From the NCBI RefSeq assembly GCF_001425825.1, contig NZ_LMDM01000023.1:54212-118211 (forward strand): 64,000 nt of DNA, written 5' to 3'. The notes beneath the pieces are model-generated. The model was not told the origin of the DNA. It saw only the letters and a list, made by a program, of their open reading frames with translations, and did not search any database. Every line of letters starts with the position of its first letter. Positions within the stretch are counted from its first letter, which is position 1. Origin of the DNA: Rhizobacter sp. Root1238 (lineage in GTDB: Bacteria; Pseudomonadota; Gammaproteobacteria; Burkholderiales; Burkholderiaceae_C). Shown piece after piece: positions 35,801 through 43,167 of this stretch. The translations under genes and the position numbers were made by a program.

Positions 35801-35929
35801 GCGGTGGTCGGCGGGCTGGTGTTCTCGCAGGCGATCACGCTCTACATCACGCCGGTGATCTACCTGTACCTCGATCGCTTCAGCGGCAAGGGGCCGGTGA
35901 CGGCGCCGGAGGGCGCGGCCCGGGTCTAG
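32843..35929 (+). CDS. RND multidrug efflux permease (HAE1 family)
   Basis: A 1028-residue trimeric inner-membrane pump with 12 TM segments. It starts MNLSELFIRRPVMTVLL; LTLAVGLVVDDAIVMLENI is TM4 with the two essential Asp residues, and GILLLIGIVKKNAIMMIDFAL is TM10 with the catalytic Lys. Phrases such as NTPVGTLEGPKQTLTLQANRQL and the lack of an AcrB-like F-rich drug pocket resemble MdtB/MdtC-like pumps, but a single copy suggests a homotrimer. No outer-membrane TolC gene follows, so it must use one encoded elsewhere. It ends 3 bases before the slyD stop on the other strand. Confidence 0.93.
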   Translation: MNLSELFIRRPVMTVLLNAAIVVAGVIAYTRIPVAALPSYNTPVINVSAALPGASPETMATSVALQLEKQFQTIPGLSVISSANTLGSTTVTLEFDEGRDIDAAAVDVQAALLRAQRQLPQDMTSPPSYRKVNPADAPVLLIALTSPSLNLSDLNDFAEHLISPSLSTLAGVAQVNIYGQKRYAVRVRVQPDALAARNISLDELNAALGAANANTPVGTLEGPKQTLTLQANRQLRNAAEFAELIVSNRNGNPVRLKEVASVEDSYETVKTFASYNGEPSITLAILRQPDANTVKVVDAVRAALPGFQAQLPQSVRMNLVNDRSVSVRESLHDVTLTMLGTIVLVVLVIFLFLRRFVATAIPTLSLPVSLVGAIALLWGFGYTLDNISLLGLTLAVGLVVDDAIVMLENIMRHVEHGEAPFGAALRGSREVGFTIISISTSLIAVFIPIFFMPGVIGLLFHEFAVIVSLAIIASAFVSLTLVPMLASRFLTDDAHKKQPGALVRSFERGFDLLLGAYSRSLDVALRHRVAVVMVALVTFIATGWLFASIPKGFFPQEDIGQLSVQTEASEDTSFPEMVRLQDRVATIIRDDPNVQAVSSFNGGGGAQNTGRMFVALKPHAQRDDMTKVVEGLRRKLRDVAGITVFMRPIQNLQLGGRQSKAQYQYILQSVKADELSDWAQKLQAKLRTDPLFRDVTSDSQLRGLQASLSIDRDRANTLGVSIDALRSALFSAFGERQVSTIYTSVDSYQVIMEVAPGAKQDESAFNNIYVRSTSGTLVPMSSFATVARTVGPTSINHVGQLQAVTVSFNLAPGAALGDATGKIEHYREEIELPSSIITSYGGDAAVFKSSQGSQAILIIGALLVIYVLLGVLYESYIHPLTILAGLPSAAVGALLTLKLFNMDLTLIATIGILLLIGIVKKNAIMMIDFALDQQRTQGMAPEQAIREACVLRFRPIMMTTLAALMGALPIAMGLGAGAELRQPLGLAVVGGLVFSQAITLYITPVIYLYLDRFSGKGPVTAPEGAARV

Positions 35930-35932
35930 GGT

Positions 35933-36454
35933 CTAGTGCAGGTGCGAGTTCGACGGCGCGGTCGTCATGATGCTGACGGCCGGTGAGCCGACGGTGCCGG
36001 CCTCGATCTCTTCCTCGGTGGCCTCGCGCACGTCGCGCACCTTCAGGTCGAGCCGCAGCGCGATGCCGGCCAGCGGGTGGTTGCCGTCCAGCACCACGTG
36101 GGTCGGGTAGACCTCGGTCACGGTGTAGACCGCGTCGGGCTGCAGGCCTTCGGTGACGGCCCCTTCGGGCGGGCCGTCGAACTGCATGCCGACGTCGACC
36201 TGCTCCGGGAAGATCGAGCGTTCTTCGAAGAACACCAGCTCGGGTTGGTAGTCGCCGAACGCCTGGTCGGGCTCGAGGTGCAGCTTGGTTTCGTAGCCGG
36301 CTTCCTGGCCGATCAGCGCTTCTTCGACCTTCGCGAGAAGGTCGTCGCCACCGACGAAGAACTCGACCGGGGCGTCCAGTTCGTCGATCAGCTGGCCTTG
36401 GGCGTCTTCCAGCCGCCAGGTGAGGGCGACGACGCAGGGGTTCGTGATGAGCAT
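35933..36454 (-). CDS. slyD: SlyD-type FKBP peptidyl-prolyl isomerase/chaperone
   Basis: A 173-residue cytoplasmic isomerase. The flap-inserted FKBP layout (EEALIGQEAGYETKLHLEPDQAFGDY, then LDGNHPLAGIALRLDLKVRDVREAT) is diagnostic for SlyD/SlpA. The E. coli metal-binding Cys/His tail is missing; it ends APSNSHLH, so a nickel-storage role is unlikely. Only 36 bases separate its start from the divergent oxygenase gene. Confidence 0.93.
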   Translation of the reverse strand: MLITNPCVVALTWRLEDAQGQLIDELDAPVEFFVGGDDLLAKVEEALIGQEAGYETKLHLEPDQAFGDYQPELVFFEERSIFPEQVDVGMQFDGPPEGAVTEGLQPDAVYTVTEVYPTHVVLDGNHPLAGIALRLDLKVRDVREATEEEIEAGTVGSPAVSIMTTAPSNSHLH

Positions 36455-36490
36455 CCGGGAATGATCGCACAGGCATCGCACAATCGTCGG

Positions 36491-37663
36491 ATGCCCGCAC
36501 CGACCGCAACCCCCACCACGCCCGGCGTTTTCGCGCCCGGCAGCACCCGTCCCGCCAACCTGCTGGGCGGCCTGTCGCCCGCCGCCTTCATGCGCCGCCA
36601 CTGGCAGAAGCGCCCGCTGCTGATCCGCCAGGCCGTGCCCGGGATCGAACCGATCCTGCCGCGGGCGCAGCTGTTCGACCTGGCAGCGCGCGAGGACGTC
36701 GAATCGCGCGTGATCCTGCAAGGCCAGCGCGGCTGGACGATGAAGCGCGGTCCGCAGGCGCGGCGTGCGCTGCCGGCGGTGTCGCGCCGCGGCTGGACGC
36801 TGCTGGTGCAGGGGCTGGACCTGCACCTCGATGCCGCACGCGAGCTGCTGTCCTGGTTCCGCTTCGTGCCGGACGCGCGGCTCGACGACCTGATGGTCTC
36901 GTGGGCGAGCGACGGCGGCGGGGTGGGGCCGCACGTCGATTCCTACGACGTGTTCCTGCTGCAGGTGCAGGGCCGGCGGCGCTGGCGCATCGGGCCGGTC
37001 GACGATGCGTCGCTCGAACCGGATGTGCCGCTGAAGATCCTCAGCCGCTTCGTGCCCGACCAGGAGTGGCTGCTCGAGCCCGGCGACATGCTGTACCTGC
37101 CGCCCGGCTGGGGGCACGACGGCGTCGCCGAGGGCGAGTGCATGACCTGCTCGATCGGCTTTCGCGCCGCCGGCCGCGACGAGCTGGCGACCGAGGTGCT
37201 GCAGCGGGTGATCGAAGCGGTCGATCCGGATGCCGTGGACCCGCTGTACCGCGACCCGTCGCAGCCTGCCACCGACGCGCCGGGCCAGGTGCCGCCGCGG
37301 CTGCAGGCGTTCGCCGGCGAGGCGGTGCAACGGCTGCTGCGCGACCCGGCGGTGCTCGCGTGCGCGCTCGGCGAACTGCTGAGCGAGCCGAAGCCGTCGG
37401 TGTGGTTCGATGCCGGCGAGCCGCTCGACGCACCGCAGGCGGTGCGCCTGGACCGCCGCACGCGGATGATGTACGACGATCGGCACATCTTCATCAATGG
37501 CGACTCGTTCCGCGCGGCCGGCCGCGATGCGCGGCTGATGCGCCTGCTGGCCGATGCTCGCAGCCTGGCGCTTGCCGATGTCGCACGGCTGAGCGACGAT
37601 GCCTTCGAACTGCTCGGGCAGTGGGCGCACGCAGGCTGGGTGCGCGCCGTGCACGAGACCTGA
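36491..37663 (+). CDS. Cupin 2-oxoglutarate oxygenase, ribosomal protein L16 arginine hydroxylase type
   Basis: A 390-residue JmjC-like ribosomal oxygenase of the YcfD/RoxA family. Iron ligands are His148, Asp150 (GPHVDSYDVF) and, by position, His209 (PPGWGHDG); LLSPGDM-like EPGDMLYLPPGW frames the barrel. E. coli YcfD hydroxylates Arg81 of ribosomal protein L16. Length and the C-terminal winged-helix-like part (RLMRLLADARSLALADVARL) match the family. The start is 36 bases from the slyD start, too close for two normal promoters. Confidence 0.88.
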   Translation: MPAPTATPTTPGVFAPGSTRPANLLGGLSPAAFMRRHWQKRPLLIRQAVPGIEPILPRAQLFDLAAREDVESRVILQGQRGWTMKRGPQARRALPAVSRRGWTLLVQGLDLHLDAARELLSWFRFVPDARLDDLMVSWASDGGGVGPHVDSYDVFLLQVQGRRRWRIGPVDDASLEPDVPLKILSRFVPDQEWLLEPGDMLYLPPGWGHDGVAEGECMTCSIGFRAAGRDELATEVLQRVIEAVDPDAVDPLYRDPSQPATDAPGQVPPRLQAFAGEAVQRLLRDPAVLACALGELLSEPKPSVWFDAGEPLDAPQAVRLDRRTRMMYDDRHIFINGDSFRAAGRDARLMRLLADARSLALADVARLSDDAFELLGQWAHAGWVRAVHET

Positions 37664-37683
37664 GCCACGCCAAGGAGCACACG

Positions 37684-38184
37684 ATGGAAGAGGTGGAAGA
37701 CAGCGGCGCGCACCGCATCATCACGTCGCGCAGCGAATTCCTGCAGGCCCTGCGCGACGGCTTCGCGCTCGCGGCCGCGCAGGGCTGCCGCGAGCTGCTG
37801 CTGAGCGATCCGGACTTCGCCGACTGGCCGCTCGGCGAGCCCGCGGTGCTCGATCATCTGACGCGCTGGGCCTTCGCGCACCGCAAGCTGACGATGCTGG
37901 GTGGGCACTTCGACGAGGTGTCGCGGCGCCATGCGCGCTTCGCGCAGTGGCGGCGCCAGTGGTCGCACATCGTCGAATGCCGCTCGCCCGACAGCGACGA
38001 CGAGCGCGACATCCCGACGCTGCTGCTGGCGCCGGGGCTGGTCACGCTGAAGCTGCTGAACCGCGCGCAGTACCGCGCGAGCTGGTCCACCGACGAGGGC
38101 GATGCGGTGCGCGCCCACGAACACCTTGATGCACTTTTGCAACGCTCCGTCGAGGCCTTTCCTGCGACAACGCTGGGCCTATAG
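37684..38184 (+). CDS. Conserved-looking protein of unknown function
   Basis: A 166-residue soluble protein. It starts MEEVEDSGAHRIITSRSEFLQALRDGFALAA; helix-rich with few Cys, and the middle DPDFADWPLGEPAVLDHLTRWA has the look of a short catalytic or adaptor domain, but no motif I recognise. It follows the oxygenase gene by 20 bases with CAAGGAG upstream, so it may act in the same process. Family not recognised. Confidence 0.75.
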   Translation: MEEVEDSGAHRIITSRSEFLQALRDGFALAAAQGCRELLLSDPDFADWPLGEPAVLDHLTRWAFAHRKLTMLGGHFDEVSRRHARFAQWRRQWSHIVECRSPDSDDERDIPTLLLAPGLVTLKLLNRAQYRASWSTDEGDAVRAHEHLDALLQRSVEAFPATTLGL

Positions 38185-38203
38185 GGTATGCACTGCGTCT
38201 GCG

Positions 38204-38209
38204 TATAAT
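38204..38209 (+). promoter_or_regulatory. Perfect -10 hexamer TATAAT
   Basis: TATAAT lies 130 bases before the small lipoprotein ATG, in a stretch less GC-rich than its surroundings. No TTGACA-like -35 is found 16-18 bases upstream. If used, it would give a leader of about 120 bases carrying the 18-bp palindrome. Confidence 0.4.
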
Positions 38210-38296
38210 CGTGGGCTGGGCCTTGGAAACGCTCGAGCTTTCCTGGGTCTGAATGCGTTGGGGATCTGCCGTGGATCGAATGATCGGAGGGTTCCC

Positions 38297-38314
38297 ACAA
38301 TTACCGGTAATTGT
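38297..38314. promoter_or_regulatory. 18-bp perfect palindrome
   Basis: ACAATTACCGGTAATTGT is self-complementary over all 18 bases. It lies 24 bases upstream of the small lipoprotein start. With no loop it is more likely a DNA-binding site than an RNA hairpin. Confidence 0.6.
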
Positions 38315-38338
38315 CTGAACCTTTCATTGAGGATAAGT

Positions 38339-38572
38339 ATGAAAAAGTCGCTTCTGTTGGCTTCCCTGGTTGCTGCTGTTGCTCTGGCCGCTTGCGGCAA
38401 GAAGCCGGAAGAGGCCGCTCCGGCGCCCGCTCCGGTTGCCGCTCCGGCTCCCGCTCCCGCCCCGGTGGCTGACGCCGCTGCTTCGGGCGCCGCAATGGCC
38501 GCTTCGGCTGCCACGGACGCTGCTTCGGGCGCCGCGATGGCCGCTTCGGGCGCTGCTTCGGCCGCCAAGTAA
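38339..38572 (+). CDS. Small Ala/Pro-rich lipoprotein
   Basis: A 77-residue lipoprotein: MKKSLLLASLVAAVALAAC, lipobox Cys19. The mature part is almost only A, P, S, V and G in runs such as APAPVAAP and SGAAMAAS, repeated twice, so it is disordered. GAGG lies upstream of the ATG. It ends GAASAAK, as does the exported peptide near 7.6 kb. A terminator follows directly. Function unknown. Confidence 0.78.
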   Translation: MKKSLLLASLVAAVALAACGKKPEEAAPAPAPVAAPAPAPAPVADAAASGAAMAASAATDAASGAAMAASGAASAAK

Positions 38573-38595
38573 TCGCTTTCCAGCGATCATGAAAG

Positions 38596-38617
38596 AGCCG
38601 CCTTCGGGCGGCTTTTT
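38596..38617 (+). terminator. Intrinsic terminator after the small lipoprotein
   Basis: A 7-bp stem AGCCGCC/GGCGGCT with a TTCG tetraloop, followed by a short T-run. It lies 23 bases after the stop codon. Confidence 0.88.
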
Positions 38618-38642
38618 CATGTCTGGATCGACCCCAGCCCGC

Positions 38643-39422
38643 TCATCGCAATGACAGCCAGCCGAAGCCGAGCGCCGGGTCGGCCACGGTGATGTCATCG
38701 GCGTTGCCGCCGGTCACACCGAGCAACGCTTGAATGGCCAGCTCGGGCCGGTTGTTCTGCCGGCTCAGGTGCGCGGCCACCAGGTGGCGCAGGCCGCCAT
38801 GCAGGCAGGCCGCGAGAATCTCGGCCGCCGTCTCGTTCGACAGGTGTCCGAGCCGCCCGCCGACGCGCCGCTTCAGCGAGGCCGGGTAGCTCGAATTCGC
38901 GAGCATCTCGACGTCGTGGTTGCATTCCAGCAGCAGCGCATCGCAGTGCTGCAGGTGCGCGACGACATGCGCCGTCGACGAGCCGATGTCGGTCAGCACG
39001 CCCAGGCAGGCGTCGCCGTCGGTCACGCGCAGCTGCAGCGGTTCGTTGGCGTCGTGCGGCACCGTGTAGGGCCGAAGCTGCAGGTCGCCGATCGCGATCG
39101 GCTCGCCGTCGCGGGCCACGTTCAGCCACTCTTGCGCCGCCGGGTCGCCGATCGCGCGCCAGGTGCCCTGGCTGGTCCACAGCGGAACACGGTGCCGGCG
39201 CGCGAGCGTCAGCGCGCAGCCGACGTGGTCGCCGTGCTCGTGGGTCACGAACACCGCGTCGATGTCGTCGACGGCGAGCCCGGTGCGCGACAGCCGCAGC
39301 GCCAGCTCGCGCAGCGAGAAGCCGCTGTCGATCAGCAGCCGCGTGGTGCTGGAGCCGCTCGTGGCCTCGACGAGCGTCGCGTTGCCGGTGCTGCCGCTGC
39401 CGAGGCTGCAGAAGCGCAGCAT
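38643..39422 (-). CDS. MBL-fold metallo-hydrolase
   Basis: A 259-residue metallo-beta-lactamase-fold hydrolase. Zinc ligands appear in VTHEHGDHVG, and further His and Asp in GVLTDIGSS, LLECNHDVEML and GHLSNE. It resembles the YycJ/WalJ and lipoate-type hydrolase group, with nuclease activity in some relatives. Transcribed with bamC and dapA (same strand, 31 bases after bamC); this order recurs in Burkholderiales as far as I recall. Confidence 0.85.
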   Translation of the reverse strand: MLRFCSLGSGSTGNATLVEATSGSSTTRLLIDSGFSLRELALRLSRTGLAVDDIDAVFVTHEHGDHVGCALTLARRHRVPLWTSQGTWRAIGDPAAQEWLNVARDGEPIAIGDLQLRPYTVPHDANEPLQLRVTDGDACLGVLTDIGSSTAHVVAHLQHCDALLLECNHDVEMLANSSYPASLKRRVGGRLGHLSNETAAEILAACLHGGLRHLVAAHLSRQNNRPELAIQALLGVTGGNADDITVADPALGFGWLSLR

Positions 39423-39453
39423 GCGGGGTGCCTCGCTGCCGTCGGCCGGGGGC

Positions 39454-40626
39454 TTACTTCAGTTCGTCGACCAGCAGGCCGACGATGCGCTTGCCGGCGT
39501 CGCCGTTCTCCGGCTCGCCCTTGCTGTCGAGCACCGAGATCAGGCTGGCATCGCCCTGGCCGACCACGCGCACGCGGTACTTCACCGGCGCGAAGTTGCC
39601 TTTCTCCCCGGTGCCGAACAGGCGACCGAAGAAACCGGGCTCTTCCTTGCCGGCCATCGCCGGGTCGACATAGCGCACGAAGTAGACGCCTTGCGTGCGG
39701 TCGCGGTCTTCGACGGTGAAGCCGCTGCGGTCGAGCGCGAGGCCGACACGGCGCCACGCGCGGTCGAAGGCATCGTCGACCTGCAGCGTCGCGGCGGCCT
39801 GGCCGGTCAGCGCGCGTGCATGCGGCGTGGCCGCGGCGGGTGCCGACGCGGCCTGCTGCGAGGCCAGCTTGACCTGCTCGTCCTTCGCGCCGAGCTTCAC
39901 GAGCAGGCGCGACAGCATCTCGCTCTCGAGGTCCGGATCATTGGGGCGCGGTTCCCAGGACGTCGTTTCCTTCTGCTGGCCGACGTAGACCTCGCGCAGC
40001 CCGCGGTGCGCGATGTGGATCTCGGTGCCGTTGGCGCCGCGCTCGACGCGGGTGCGGTACTTGTCGCGCTCGCCGGTCGAGTACAGGCCGTCGACGACGC
40101 GGCCCAGCGTGCGGCGGATCAGGTCGTCCGGCAGCTTGGCGCGGTTCTCGGCCCATTCGGTTTCCATCACGCCGGCCTCGGGCTGGTCGAGCGAGATCGT
40201 CAGGCCGCGCTCTTTCCAGAAGGCCTGCAGCTGCGGCCACACCTGTTCGGGCGTCTGCGCGGTCACGACCCAGCGCTGGTCGCCCTGGCGTTCCAGCCGG
40301 GCCTGGCCGAGCGCGTTCGGCGCCACGGTCTGGGTCGCCGGGCCGGCGGCCTGGCCCGAGCCTGCGGCCAGCTGCGGATTCTGGAAGGTGGTGGCGCTGA
40401 TGGTGCCGCCGCTCTGCACGTTGTAGCGCGAGTCGTTCTGCAGCTGGGTCAGGTCGGGCGGCACGTCGAGCGGCGTCGCCTTCGCGGTCGCGCTCTTGTA
40501 ATCGACCTTCTCGCCGGTCACGGCCGTCTCGATCGACGAGCAACCGGCGGCGGCGAGGCCCAGGACGAGGGCGGCGGCGGTGGCCTGGGCGAGAGGATTC
40601 AGGGGAAAACGGGTCACGTTGTGCAT
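39454..40626 (-). CDS. bamC: Outer-membrane assembly lipoprotein BamC
   Basis: A 390-residue lipoprotein (signal to LGLAAAGC, lipobox Cys) that assists BamA in inserting outer-membrane beta-barrels. The unfolded N-terminal loop TPLDVPPDLTQLQNDSRYNV is the region that binds BamD, and two helix-grip domains follow. Length is a little above E. coli BamC (344). It follows dapA, as in E. coli. Confidence 0.93.
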   Translation of the reverse strand: MHNVTRFPLNPLAQATAAALVLGLAAAGCSSIETAVTGEKVDYKSATAKATPLDVPPDLTQLQNDSRYNVQSGGTISATTFQNPQLAAGSGQAAGPATQTVAPNALGQARLERQGDQRWVVTAQTPEQVWPQLQAFWKERGLTISLDQPEAGVMETEWAENRAKLPDDLIRRTLGRVVDGLYSTGERDKYRTRVERGANGTEIHIAHRGLREVYVGQQKETTSWEPRPNDPDLESEMLSRLLVKLGAKDEQVKLASQQAASAPAAATPHARALTGQAAATLQVDDAFDRAWRRVGLALDRSGFTVEDRDRTQGVYFVRYVDPAMAGKEEPGFFGRLFGTGEKGNFAPVKYRVRVVGQGDASLISVLDSKGEPENGDAGKRIVGLLVDELK

Positions 40627-40735
40627 CTCCGAGGACAGTGCCGCAAGGGGCGCCGGCCGGGCCGGTGGAAGGATGAAGGGTGGGAAGCCTGGAACAGCGG
40701 GCGGGCGGATCGTCAGCGCAGGCGGCGCGGGCCGC

Positions 40736-41617
40736 TCACAGCAGACCCGATTCGCGCATCGCTTGTTCCACCGCGGCCTGGCCGGCGGGCGTCAGCCCGA
40801 CGATCGGCAGCCGCAGCGTCGCGCCGCAGCGTCCCAGGCGCGACAGGGCCCATTTGGTGGGAGCCGGGCTCGGCTCGACGAACAGGTTCTTGTGCAGCGG
40901 CAGCAGCTTCAGGTGGAGAGCGGCGGCCTCGCGCGCCTGGCCGGCCAGCGCTGCCTTGCACAGCTCGTGCATCGCGCGCGGTGCGACGTTGGCGGTGACG
41001 CTGACGTTGCCGTGGCCGCCCAGCAGCATCAGCGCGACCGCGGTCGGGTCGTCGCCCGAATAGATGGAGAAGCCTTCGGGCGCGTTGCGCACCAGCCAGC
41101 CGGCGCGCTCGATGTTGCCGGTGGCTTCCTTGATGCCGACGATGCCGGGGATCTGCGCCAGCCGCAGCGTGGTCTCGGGCAGCATGTCTGCCACCGTGCG
41201 GCCGGGGACGTTGTACAGCACCATCGGGATGTCCACCGCTTCGGCGATGGCCTTGAAGTGCTGGTAGATGCCTTCCTGCGACGGCTTGTTGTAGTACGGC
41301 ACGACCGACAGCGTGCAGTCGGCGCCGGCCTTGCGCGCATAGCGCGAGTGCTCGATGGCCTCGCGGGTGGAGTTGGCGCCGGTGCCGGCCATGATCGGCA
41401 CGCGGCCGCGCGCATGTTCGACCGCGACGCGGATGATCTCCCAGTGCTCCTCGACCGAGACCGTGGGGCTTTCGCCGGTGGTGCCGACGACGCCGATGCA
41501 GTCGGTGCCTTCGTCGATGTGCCAGTCGATCAGGCGGCGCAGCGCGTCATAGTCGACGCTGCCGTCCTCGTGCATCGGCGTGATCAGCGCGACGATGCTG
41601 CCAACAATGGGTTTCAT
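40736..41617 (-). CDS. dapA: 4-hydroxy-tetrahydrodipicolinate synthase
   Basis: A 293-residue class I aldolase for the first step of lysine and diaminopimelate synthesis from pyruvate and aspartate semialdehyde. Active-site features: Thr46-Thr47 in GTTGES, Tyr135 in VLYNVPGR, and Schiff-base Lys163 in GIKEATG. The start at 41617 ([10 protein letters not shown]) is preferred to an upstream ATG at 41695, whose extra 26 residues are not part of the fold. Followed by bamC after 109 bases. Confidence 0.95.
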   Translation of the reverse strand: MKPIVGSIVALITPMHEDGSVDYDALRRLIDWHIDEGTDCIGVVGTTGESPTVSVEEHWEIIRVAVEHARGRVPIMAGTGANSTREAIEHSRYARKAGADCTLSVVPYYNKPSQEGIYQHFKAIAEAVDIPMVLYNVPGRTVADMLPETTLRLAQIPGIVGIKEATGNIERAGWLVRNAPEGFSIYSGDDPTAVALMLLGGHGNVSVTANVAPRAMHELCKAALAGQAREAAALHLKLLPLHKNLFVEPSPAPTKWALSRLGRCGATLRLPIVGLTPAGQAAVEQAMRESGLL

Positions 41618-41642
41618 GCGGGATCCTCGGAATCCGCGGATT

Positions 41643-42236
41643 TTACTCACCCTGCGGGGGGTGTCCGGCGTCCAGCAGATAACGCGGGATTTCACCCGGT
41701 CCGCCGGGATCGGCGGCGGGCCTCACCGCGGCGATGCGCTGCACGAAGCGGGCGGGCGATCCGAGGAAGCCGTCCTCGAACGCGACGATCCGCAACCCGC
41801 GCGCCGCGTCGAGCAGCTCGCCCGGGCGCAGCAGGAACTCCGGATTCGACGGCCGCCCCACGCCTTGCTGGCCGTGCGCGAAGGTTTCGTAGATCAGCAC
41901 GCCGCCTTCGGCCAGCGCCCGGCACAGCGTCGGCAGCAGCGGGCGCCACAGGTAGTTCGTGACGACGACGGCATCGAAACGGCGATCGGGCAGCGGCCAC
42001 GGGCCGGCCTCGATGTCGGCCAGCACCACGTCGGCGATCGGATGCAGCGCCTCGGTGGCGGCCGCGTCGCGGTCGAGCGCCGTCACGTGGCAGCCGCGGC
42101 CGGCGAACCAGCGCACGTGGCGGCCGCTGCCGCAGGCCACGTCGAGCACGCTGGCACCCGGCGCGATCAGGTGCGACCAGCGCTGCACCCACGCCGAGGG
42201 CGCCGGTGCGGCCTGCAAGGGCAGCGTCGCGCTCAT
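41643..42236 (-). CDS. Class I SAM-dependent methyltransferase
   Basis: A 197-residue Rossmann methyltransferase. Motif I is [16 protein letters not shown], motif II VTALDRD, and [16 protein letters not shown] follows motif IV. The target is unknown; small-molecule or tellurite-type enzymes share this layout. It overlaps the upstream SDR gene by 4 bases and ends 25 bases before the dapA start. Confidence 0.88.
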   Translation of the reverse strand: MSATLPLQAAPAPSAWVQRWSHLIAPGASVLDVACGSGRHVRWFAGRGCHVTALDRDAAATEALHPIADVVLADIEAGPWPLPDRRFDAVVVTNYLWRPLLPTLCRALAEGGVLIYETFAHGQQGVGRPSNPEFLLRPGELLDAARGLRIVAFEDGFLGSPARFVQRIAAVRPAADPGGPGEIPRYLLDAGHPPQGE

Positions 42237-43039
42237 TGCGGCCGGGCGTGCTGGTTCAGCGCCTTCAATGCCAGCCGGTCGATCAGCCGCGGCGCGAGCA
42301 GCTTCAGCCAGCGGCCGAGCTTGCCCTGCGCCGTCATCACGACGTCGCGCCGGCGCGCCTCGGCGCCTTCGATGATCAGCCGGGCGCAGGTCTCGACCGG
42401 CATCGCCGCCGATTCGTCCAGCCCGCTGCGGCCGGCCGGCTGTCCGCCGGCGTCGTAGCCGCGGCGGCGGATCTCGGTCGCGACCACCCCCGGGTAGGCG
42501 ATGGTCACGCTGATGCCCTGGCGGCCGATCTCCGGGCGCAGCGATTCGAAGAAGCCGGTCATCGCGAACTTGGTGGCGGCGTAGGCGGTGCGGCCCGGCA
42601 CGCCGACCAGGCCGGCCAGGCTGGACACCGCGACGATGCGGCCGTAGCTCGTCTTCAGGTGCGGCAGCGCGGCATGCGTGCACCAGACGCTGCCCCACAG
42701 GTTCACCCGCATCAGGTCCTCGTACCAGCCGAGGTCGGCCACGTCGCGCAGCAGCGCCTGGGCCGACATGCCGGCGTTGTTGACCAGCGTGTCGAGCCGG
42801 CCGAAGCGGTCCATCGCCGCATCGACCAATGCGCGGCAGTCGGCCTGCACGCTGACGTCGCAGCGCTGCACCAGCGCCTGCGCGCCGTGCACCCGGCAGT
42901 CGGCGGCGACCGCCTGCAGCTTGTCGACGTTGCGCGCCGCCAGCACCAGCGCGATGTTGGCCTTGCCGCGCGCGGCCCACTGCCGGGCCAGCTCGGCGCC
43001 GATGCCGTCCGACGCGCCGGTGATCACGACGACATACAT
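42233..43039 (-). CDS. Short-chain dehydrogenase/reductase
   Basis: A 268-residue SDR. NAD(P) loop TGASDGIGAE (residues 7-16), NNAG, catalytic Ser in VSSLAG and YxxxK in YAATKFA are all present. The basic residue after the first strand is typical of NADP-preferring classical SDRs. Substrate unknown. Its ATG overlaps the stop of the 42-aa membrane peptide by one base. Confidence 0.9.
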   Translation of the reverse strand: MYVVVITGASDGIGAELARQWAARGKANIALVLAARNVDKLQAVAADCRVHGAQALVQRCDVSVQADCRALVDAAMDRFGRLDTLVNNAGMSAQALLRDVADLGWYEDLMRVNLWGSVWCTHAALPHLKTSYGRIVAVSSLAGLVGVPGRTAYAATKFAMTGFFESLRPEIGRQGISVTIAYPGVVATEIRRRGYDAGGQPAGRSGLDESAAMPVETCARLIIEGAEARRRDVVMTAQGKLGRWLKLLAPRLIDRLALKALNQHARPQ

Positions 43040-43167
43040 CAGAAGCAGCTCCAGAGCTGGTTGGCGAGCGTGACGGCCATCTCGGGCCGCAGGTAGGCCG
43101 CGAACACCAGCAGCAGCACGGCCGTCACCGCGACACCGATCGCCAGCCGGGCCGCGGTCCGCTTCAT
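43039..43167 (-). CDS. 42-residue single-span membrane peptide
   Basis: MKRTAARLAIGVAVTAVLLL then VFAAYLRPEMAVTLANQLWSCF: a basic N-terminus, one hydrophobic helix and a short tail. It overlaps the MFS stop by 4 bases (ATGA) and the SDR start by one base (TGATG), so it is translated between the two, which argues that it is real despite its size. Function unknown; small partners of transporters are one possibility. Confidence 0.65.
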   Translation of the reverse strand: MKRTAARLAIGVAVTAVLLLVFAAYLRPEMAVTLANQLWSCF

